The notes beneath the pieces were generated by a model that made no database searches, had not been told where the DNA came from, and worked only from the letters and a program-made list of their open reading frames with translations. Source: Cyanophora paradoxa (taxonomy: Eukaryota > Glaucocystophyceae > Cyanophorales > Cyanophoraceae). Taken from it: a stretch of 64,000 nt of DNA. The DNA is taken from NCBI GenBank assembly GCA_004431415.1, contig QPMI01000004.1:83503-147502 (forward strand), read 5' to 3'. Every line of letters starts with the position of its first letter. The first letter of the stretch is position 1. Shown in pieces: positions 56,101-64,000 of the stretch. Made by a program: the position numbers and the translations under genes.

Positions 56101-59100
56101 CTAGCGCCTTGTGCATGTTCCCCTGGAAAGTGTTTGTGTGCACCTGACTTGCTGTTGTGGGCCCAACGGGAATTCAAACTGACCAGGGCTAAGAGGAGTG
56201 AACCCAGGAAACATGCAAGTCCCCAAACACTCGGCGAGGGTCCCACTCGGAAGGGCAGAGCCTCTTAGAGGGCCTCTGCAGGGCAGGGTGCACCTGCCTA
56301 AGGCTAGCACCTTGTGCATGTTCTCCCTGGAAAGTGTTTGTGTTCACCTGACCTTGCTGTTGTGGGCCCAACGGGAATTCAAACTGACCAGGGCTAAGAG
56401 GGAGTGAACCCAGGAAACATCAAGTCCCCAAACACTCATGGGGTCCCACTTGGAAGGGCAGAGCCTCTTAGAGGCCTCTGCTGGGCAGGGTGCACCTGCC
56501 TAAGGCTAGCGCCTTGTGCATGTTCCCCTGGAAAGTGTTTGTGTGCACCTGACTTGCTGTTGTGGGCCCAACGGGAATTCAAACTGACCAGGGCTAAGAG
56601 GAGTGAACCCAGGAAACATCAAGTCCCCAAACACTCGGGGGTCCCACTTGGAAGGGCAGAGCCTCTTAGAGGGCCTCTGCTGGGCAGGGTGCACCTGCCT
56701 AAGGCTAGCGCCTTGTGCATGTTCTCCCTGGAAAGTGTTTGTGTGCACCTGACTTACTGTTGTGGGCCCAACGGGAATTCAAACTGACCAGGGCTAAGAG
56801 GGAGTGAACCCAGGAAACATGCAAGTCCCCAAACACTCGGCGGGGGTCCCACTCGGAAGGGCAGAGCCTCTTAGAGGGCCTCTGCTGGGCAGGGTGCACC
56901 TGCCTAAGGCTAGCGCCTTGTGCATGTTCCCCCTGGAAAGTGTTTGTGTGCACCTGACTTGCTGTTGTGGGCCCAACGGGAATTCAAACTGACCAGGGCT
57001 AAGAGGGAGTGAACCCAGGAAACATGCAAGTCCCCAAACACTCGGCGGGGTCCCACTCGGAAGGGCAGAGCCTCTTAGAGGGCCTCTGCAGGGCAGGGTG
57101 CACCTGCCTAAGGCTAGCGCCTTGTGCATGTTCCCCCTGGAAAGTGTTTGTGTTCACCTGACCTTGCTGTTGTGGGCCCAACGGGAATTCAAACTGACCA
57201 GGGCTAAGAGGGAGTGAACCCAGGAAACATGCAAGTCCCCAAACACTCGGCGGGGGTCCCACTCGGAAGGGCAGAGCCTCTTAGAGGGCCTCTGCAGGGC
57301 AGGGTGCACCTGCCTAAGGCTAGCGCCTTGTGCATGTTCCCCCTGGAAAGTGTTTGTGTTCACCTGACCTTGCTGTTGTGGGCCCAACGGGAATTCAAAC
57401 TGACCAGGGCTAAGAGGAGTGAACCCAGGAAACATGCAAGTCCCCAAACACTCGGTGGGGTCCCACTTGGAAGGGCAGAGCCTCTTAGAGGCCTCTGCTG
57501 GGCAGGGTGCACCTGCCTAAGGCTAGCGCCTTGTGCATGTTCCCCTGGAAAGTGTTTGTGTGCACCTGACCTTCTGTTGTGGGCCCGACGGGAATTCAAA
57601 CTGACCAGGGCTAAGAGGAGTGAACCCAGGAAACATCAAGTCCCCAAACACTCGGGGGTCCCACTTGGAAGGGCAGAGCCTCTTAGAGGCCTCTGCTGGG
57701 CAGGGTGCACCTGCCTAAGGCTAGCGCCTTGTGCATGTTCCCCTGGAAAGTGTTTGTGTGCACCTGACCTTGCTGTTGTGGGCCCAACGGGAATTCAAAC
57801 TGACCAGGGCTAAGAGGAGTGAACCCAGGAAACATCAAGTCCCCAAACACTCGGGGGTCCCACTTGGAAGGGCAGAGCCTCTTAGAGGGCCTCTGCTGGG
57901 CAGGGTGCACCTGCCTAAGGCTAGCGCCTTGTGCATGTTCCCCTGGAAAGTGTTTGTGTGCACCTGACTTCTGTTGTGGGCCCAACGGGAATTCAAACTG
58001 ACCAGGGCTAAGAGGGAGTGAACCCAGGAAACATCAAGTCCCCAAACACTCGGCGGGTCCCACTTGGAAGGGCAGAGCCTCTTAGAGGGCCTCTGCTGGG
58101 CAGGGTGCACCTGCCTAAGGCTAGCGCCTTGTGCATGTTCCCCTGGAAAGTGTTTGTGTGCACCTGACTTCTGTTGTGGGCCCGACGGGAATTCAAACTG
58201 ACCAGGGCTAAGAGGAGTGAACCCAGGAAACATCAAGTCCCCAAACACTCGGGGGTCCCACTTGGAAGGGCAGAGCCTCTTAGAGGGCCTCTGCTGGGCA
58301 GGGTGCACCTGCCTAAGGCTAGCGCCTTGTGCATGTTCCCCTGGAAAGTGTTTGTGTGCACCTGACCTTGCTGTTGTGGGCCCACGGGAATTCAAACTGA
58401 CCAGGGCTAAGAGGAGTGAACCCAGGAAACATCAAGTCCCCAAACACTCTGGGGTCCCACTTGGAAGGGCAGAGCCTCTTAGAGGCCTCTGCTGGGCAGG
58501 GTGCACCTGCCTAAGGCTAGCGCCTTGTGCATGTTCCCCTGGAAAGTGTTTGTGTGCACCTGACTTGCTGTTGTGGGCCCAACGGGAATTCAAACTGACC
58601 AGGGCTAAGAGGAGTGAACCCAGGAAACATCAAGTCCCCAAACACTCGGGGGTCCCACTTGGAAGGGCAGAGCCTCTTAGAGGCCTCTGCTGGGCAGGGT
58701 GCACCTGCCTAAGGCTAGCGCCTTGTGCATGTTCCCCTGGAAAGTGTTTGTGTGCACCTGACTTCTGTTGTGGGCCCACGGGAATTCAAACTGACCAGGG
58801 CTAAGAGGAGTGAACCCAGGAAACATCAAGTCCCCAAACACTCGGCGGGTCCCACTTGGAAGGGCAGAGCCTCTTAGAGGGCCTCTGCTGGGCAGGGTGC
58901 ACCTGCCTAAGGCTAGCGCCTTGTGCATGTTCCCCTGGAAAGTGTTTGTGTGCACCTGACTTCTGTTGTGGGCCCGACGGGAATTCAAACTGACCAGGGC
59001 TAAGAGGAGTGAACCCAGGAAACATCAAGTCCCCAAACACTCGGGGGTCCCACTTGGAAGGGCAGAGCCTCTTAGAGGCCTCTGCTGGGCAGGGTGCACC

Positions 59101-62100
59101 TGCCTAAGGCTAGCGCCTTGTGCATGTTCCCCTGGAAAGTGTTTGTGTGCACCTGACCTTGCTGTTGTGGGCCCAACGGGAATTCAAACTGACCAGGGCT
59201 AAGAGGAGTGAACCCAGGAAACATCAAGTCCCCAAACACTCGGGGGTCCCACTTGGAAGGGCAGAGCCTCTTAGAGGCCTCTGCTGGGCAGGGTGCACCT
59301 GCCTAAGGCTAGCGCCTTGTGCATGTTCCCCTGGAAAGTTTTGTGTGCACCTGACTTGCTGTTGTGGGCCCAACGGGAATTCAAACTGACCAGGGCTAAG
59401 AGGAGTGAACCCAGGAAACATCAAGTCCCCAAACACTCGGGGGTCCCACTTGGAAGGGCAGAGCCTCTTAGAGGCCTCTGCTGGGCAGGGTGCACCTGCC
59501 TAAGGCTAGCGCCTTGTGCATGTTCCCCTGGAAAGTGTTTGTGTGCACCTGACTTCTGTTGTGGGCCCGACGGGAATTCAAACTGACCAGGGCTAAGAGG
59601 AGTGAACCCAGGAAACATCAAGTCCCCAAACACTCGGGGGTCCCACTTGGAAGGGCAGAGCCTCTTAGAGGCCTCTGCTGGGCAGGGTGCACCTGCCTAA
59701 GGCTAGCGCCTTGTGCATGTTCCCCTGGAAAGTTTTGTGTGCACCTGACTTCTGTTGTGGGCCCGACGGGAATTCAAACTGACCAGGGCTAAGAGGAGTG
59801 AACCCAGGAAACATCAAGTCCCCAAACACTCGGGGGTCCCACTTGGAAGGGCAGAGCCTCTTAGAGGCCTCTGCTGGGCAGGGTGCACCTGCCTAAGGCT
59901 AGCGCCTTGTGCATGTTCCCCTGGAAAGTGTTTGTGTGCACCTGACTTGCTGTTGTGGGCCCACGGGAATTCAAACTGACCAGGGCTAAGAGGAGTGAAC
60001 CCAGGAAACATCAAGTCCCCAAACACTCGGGGGTCCCACTTGGAAGGGCAGAGCCTCTTAGAGGGCCTCTGCTGGGCAGGGTGCACCTGCCTAAGGCTAG
60101 CGCCTTGTGCATGTTCCCCTGGAAAGTGTTTGTGTGCACCTGACTTGCTGTTGTGGGCCCACGGGAATTCAAACTGACCAGGGCTAAGAGGAGTGAACCC
60201 AGGAAACATCAAGTCCCCAAACACTCGGGGGTCCCACTTGGAAGGGCAGAGCCTCTTAGAGGCCTCTGCTGGGCAGGGTGCACCTGCCTAAGGCTAGCGC
60301 CTTGTGCATGTTCCCCTGGAAAGTGTTTGTGTGCACCTGACTTGCTGTTGTGGGCCCACGGGAATTCAAACTGACCAGGGCTAAGAGGAGTGAACCCAGG
60401 AAACATCAAGTCCCCAAACACTCGGGGGTCCCACTTGGAAGGGCAGAGCCTCTTAGAGGCCTCTGCTGGGCAGGGTGCACCTGCCTAAGGCTAGCGCCTT
60501 GTGCATGTTCCCCTGGAAAGTGTTTGTGTGCACCTGACTTGCTGTTGTGGGCCCACGGGAATTCAAACTGACCAGGGCTAAGAGGAGTGAACCCAGGAAA
60601 CATCAAGTCCCCAAACACTCGGCGGGTCCCACTTGGAAGGGCAGAGCCTCTTAAGGGCCTCTGCTGGGCAGGGTGCACCTGCCTAAGGCTAGCGCCTGTG
60701 CATGTTCCCCTGGAAAGTGTTTGTGTGCACCTGACTTCTGTTGTGGGCCCGACGGGAATTCAAACTGACCAGGGCTAAGAGGAGTGAACCCAGGAAACAT
60801 CAAGTCCCCAAACACTCGGCGGGTCCCACTTGGAAGGGCAGAGCCTCTTAGAGGGCCTCTGCTGGGCAGGGTGCACCTGCCTAAGGCTAGCGCCTTGTGC
60901 ATGTTCCCCTGGAAAGTGTTTGTGTGCACCTGACTTCTGTTGTGGGCCCGACGGGAATTCAAACTGACCAGGGCTAAGAGGGAGTGAACCCAGGAAACAC
61001 TCAAGTCCCCAAACACTAGGTGGGGTCCCACTTGGAAGGGCAGAGCCTCTTAGAGGGCCTCTGCTGGGCAGGGTGCACCTGCCTAAGGCTAGCGCCTTGT
61101 GCATGTTCCCCCTGGAAAGTGTTTGTGTGCACCTGACCTTGCTGTTGTGGGCCCGACGGGAATTCAAACTGACCAGGGCTAAGAGGGAGTGAACCCAGGA
61201 AACACTCAAGTCCCCAAACACTCGGCGGGGGTCCCACTTGGAAGGGCAGAGCCTCTTAGAGGCCTCTGCAGGGCAGGGTGCACCTGCCTAAGGCTAGCAC
61301 CTCGTGCATGTTCCCCTGGAAAGTGTTTGTGTGCACCTGACTTCTGTTGTGGGCCCGACGGGAATTCAAACTGACCAGGGCTAAGAGGAGTGAACCCAGG
61401 AAACATCAAGTCCCCAAACACTCGGGGGTCCCACTTGGAAGGGCAGAGCCTCTTAGAGGGCCTCTGCTGGGCAGGGTGCACCTGCCTAAGGCTAGCGCCT
61501 TGTGCATGTTCCCCTGGAAAGTTTTGTGTGCACCTGACTTCTGTTGTGGGCCCGACGGGAATTCAAACTGACCAGGGCTAAGAGGAGTGAACCCAGGAAA
61601 CATCAAGTCCCCAAACACTCGGGGGTCCCACTTGGAAGGGCAGAGCCTCTTAGAGGCCTCTGCTGGGCAGGGTGCACCTGCCTAAGGCTAGCGCCTTGTG
61701 CATGTTCCCCTGGAAAGTTTTGTGTGCACCTGACTTGCTGTTGTGGGCCCGACGGGAATTCAAACTGACCAGGGCTAAGAGGAGTGAACCCAGGAAACAC
61801 TCAAGTCCCCAAACACTCGGGGGTCCCACTTGGAAGGGCAGAGCCTCTTAGAGGCCTCTGCTGGGCTGGGTGCATCTGCCTAAGGCTAGCGCCTTGTGCA
61901 TGTTCTCCCTGGAAAGTGTTTGTGTGCACCTGACTTACTGTTGTGGGCCCGACGGGAATTCAAACTGACCAGGGCTAAGAGGGAGTGAACCCAGGAAACA
62001 TTCAAGTCCCCAAACACTCGGCGAGGATCCCACTTGGAAGGGCAGAGCCTCTTAGAGGCCTCTGCTGGGCAGGGTGCACCTGCCTAAGGCTAGCGCCTTG

Positions 62101-64000
62101 TGCATGTTCCCCTGGAAAGTGTTTGTGTGCACCTGACTTCTGTTGTGGGCCCGACGGGAATTCAAACTGACCAGGGCTAAGAAGGAGTGAACCCAGGAAA
62201 CATGCAAGTCCCCAAACACTCGGCGAGGATCCCACTTGGAAGGGCAGAGCCTCTTAGAGGCCTCTGCTGGGCAGGGTGCACCTGCCTAAGGCTAGCGCCT
62301 TGTGCATGTTCCCCTGGAAAGTGTTTGTGTGCACCTGACTTACTGTTGTGGGCCCGACGGGAATTCAAACTGACCAGGGCTAAGAGGGAGTGAACCCAGG
62401 AAACACTCAAGTCCCCAAACACTCGGCGGGGTCCCACTTGGAAGGGCAGAGCCTCTTAGTAGGCCTCTGCTGGGCAGGGTGCACCTGCCTAAGGCTAGCG
62501 CCTTGTGCATGTTCCCCTGGAAAGTGTTTGTGTGCACCTGACCTTCTGTTGTGGCCCGACGGGAATTCAAACTGACCAGGGCTAAGAGGAGTGAACCCAG
62601 GAAACATCAAGTCCCCAAACACTCGGCGGGTCCCACTTGGAAGGCAGAGCCTCTTAAGGCCTCTGCTGGGCAGGGTGCACCTGCCTAAGGCTAGCGCCTT
62701 GTGCATGTTCCCCTGGAAAGTTTTGTGTGCACCTGACTTCTGTTGTGGGCCCGACGGGAATTCAAACTGACCAGGGCTAAGAGGGAGTGAACCCAGGAAA
62801 CATCAAGTCCCCAAACACTCGGGGGTCCCACTTGGAAGGCAGAGCCTCTTAGAGGCCTCTGCTGGGCAGGGTGCACCTGCCTAAGGCTAGCGCCTTGTGC
62901 ATGTTCCCCTGGAAAGTTTTGTGTGCACCTGACTTCTGTTGTGGGCCCGACGGGAATTCAAACTGACCAGGGCTAAGAGGAGTGAACCCAGGAAACATCA
63001 AGTCCCAAACACTCGGGGGTCCCACTTGGAAGGGCAGAGCCTCTTAGAGGCCTCTGCTGGGCAGGGTGCACCTGCCTAAGGCTAGCGCCTTGTGCATGTT
63101 CCCCCTGAAAGTGTTTGTGTGCACCTGACCTTCTGTTGTGGGCCGACGGGAATTCAAACTGACCAGGGCTAAGAGGAGTGAACCCAGGAAACATTCAAGT
63201 CCCCAAACACTCGGCGGGTCCCACTTGGAAGGGCAGAGCCTCTTAAGGGCCTCTGCTGGGCAGGGTGCACCTGCCTAAGGCTAGCGCCTGTGCATGTTCC
63301 CCTGGAAAGTTTTGTGTGCACCTGACTTGCTGTTGTGGGCCGACGGGAATTCAAACTGACCAGGGCTAAGAGGAGTGAACCAGGAAACATTCAAGTCCCC
63401 AAACACTCGGGGGTCCCACTTGGAAGGGCAGAGCCTCTAAGGCCTGCTGGGCAGGGTGCACCTGCCTAGGCTAGCGCCTGTGCATGTTCCCCTGGAAAGT
63501 TTTGTGTGCACCTGACCTGCTGTTGTGGCCCAACGGGAATTCAAACTGACCAGGCTAAGAGGAGTGAACCCAGGAAACATTCAAGTCCCAAACACTCGGG
63601 GTCCCACTTGAAGGCAGAGCCTCTTAAGGCCTCTGCTGGGCAGGGTGCACCTGCCTAAGGCTAGCGCCTTGTGCATGTTCCCCCTGGAAAGTGTTTGTGT
63701 GCACCTGACTTCCTGTTGTGGGCCCGACGGGAATTCAAACTGACCAGGGCTAAGAGGAGTGAACCCAGGAAACATCAAGTCCCAAACACTCGGCGGGTCC
63801 CACTTGGAAGGGCAGAGCCTCTTAGAGGCCTCTGCTGGCAGGGTGCACCTGCCTAAGGCTAGCGCCTTGTGCATGTTCCCCCTGGAAAGGTTTGTGTGCA
63901 CCTGACTTGCTGTTGTGGCCCAACGGGAATTCAAACTGACCAGGGCTAAGAGGGAGTGAACCCAGGAAACACTCAAGTCCCCAAACACTGGGGGGTCCCA
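53148..64000. repeat. Satellite array, right block (about 55 units, 206 shrinking to about 197 bp)
   Basis: Same satellite as the left block, continuing to the window end. Up to about 54,700 units are mostly 203-206 bp; further right they are about 196-198 bp, with losses concentrated in homopolymers and short repeats (gggggtccc to ggggtccc, ccccctgg to cccctgg, aagagggag to aagaggag, gagggcctc to gaggcctc). The last kilobase shows extra single-base losses. Units at 53155-53567 are near copies of 48629-49047. The true array is longer than the window. Confidence 0.95.

Noticed and set aside
46963-64000. Dozens of overlapping 60-200-residue ORFs on both strands of the array
   Set aside because: They are the satellite unit read in different frames. 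Unit length is not a constant multiple of three and indels shift the frame in every few units, so no protein is maintained.
46909-64000. CRISPR array
   Set aside because: Units of about 200 bp are contiguous without unique spacers and the setting is eukaryotic.

Overview
The window is nuclear DNA of a GC-rich, ciliated, plastid-bearing eukaryotic microbe. Genes are split by very short GT-AG (and some GC-AG) introns, mostly about 30-100 nt. Cilia are indicated by a radial spoke protein RSP9 gene, a SHIPPO/ODF3-type microtubule protein and a CEP164-like WW protein. A plastid is indicated by HisB (histidine synthesis) starting with a simple serine/arginine-rich transit-like N-terminus that has no obvious ER signal in front. 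Together with an RWP-RK domain this points to a primary-plastid alga (green alga or glaucophyte), but the taxon is inferred, not proven.

Layout. 1-1.2 kb: no recognisable gene. 1.4-34 kb: a compact gene block: kinesin (-), Yhm2-type mitochondrial carrier (+), CTDSPL2-like phosphatase (-), CEP164-like WW/IQ protein (+), PKA-type AGC kinase (-), eIF3g (+), SHIPPO-repeat protein (-), RSP9 (+), HisB (-), P4-ATPase lipid flippase (-), ribosomal protein uL23 (+), SLC35E3-type nucleotide-sugar transporter (-), an unrecognised three-exon gene (+), a putative Golgi glycosyltransferase fragment (-) and a frameshifted RWP-RK gene (+). Strand alternates at 13 of 14 neighbouring pairs, so most genes share short divergent promoter regions (80-190 bp in the best resolved cases) and short convergent 3' gaps (down to 22 bp).

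34-46 kb: a repeat-rich, gene-poor zone. It holds a gag-like ORF with a CCHC knuckle and two in-frame stops, an intact 2145-codon LINE-type ORF (AP endonuclease, reverse transcriptase, RNase H), and copies of a retroelement family that ends in a (CT)n tail and makes 14-15 bp target-site duplications.

46.9-64 kb: a satellite array of about 197-206 bp units (roughly 70 copies, running off the window end), interrupted by a 2423-bp (CT)n-tailed retroelement carrying a degraded ORF of about 580 codons that I cannot assign to a family. This insertion has a 15-bp target-site duplication inside the satellite. Unit length shrinks towards the right edge by losses in homopolymers, a pattern that could be biological or an assembly-polishing artefact.

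Exon limits were read by eye from frame continuity, family conservation and GT/GC-AG signals. Domain calls are firm for most genes; terminal exons of the kinesin, carrier, WW/IQ, transporter and glycosyltransferase genes are uncertain.
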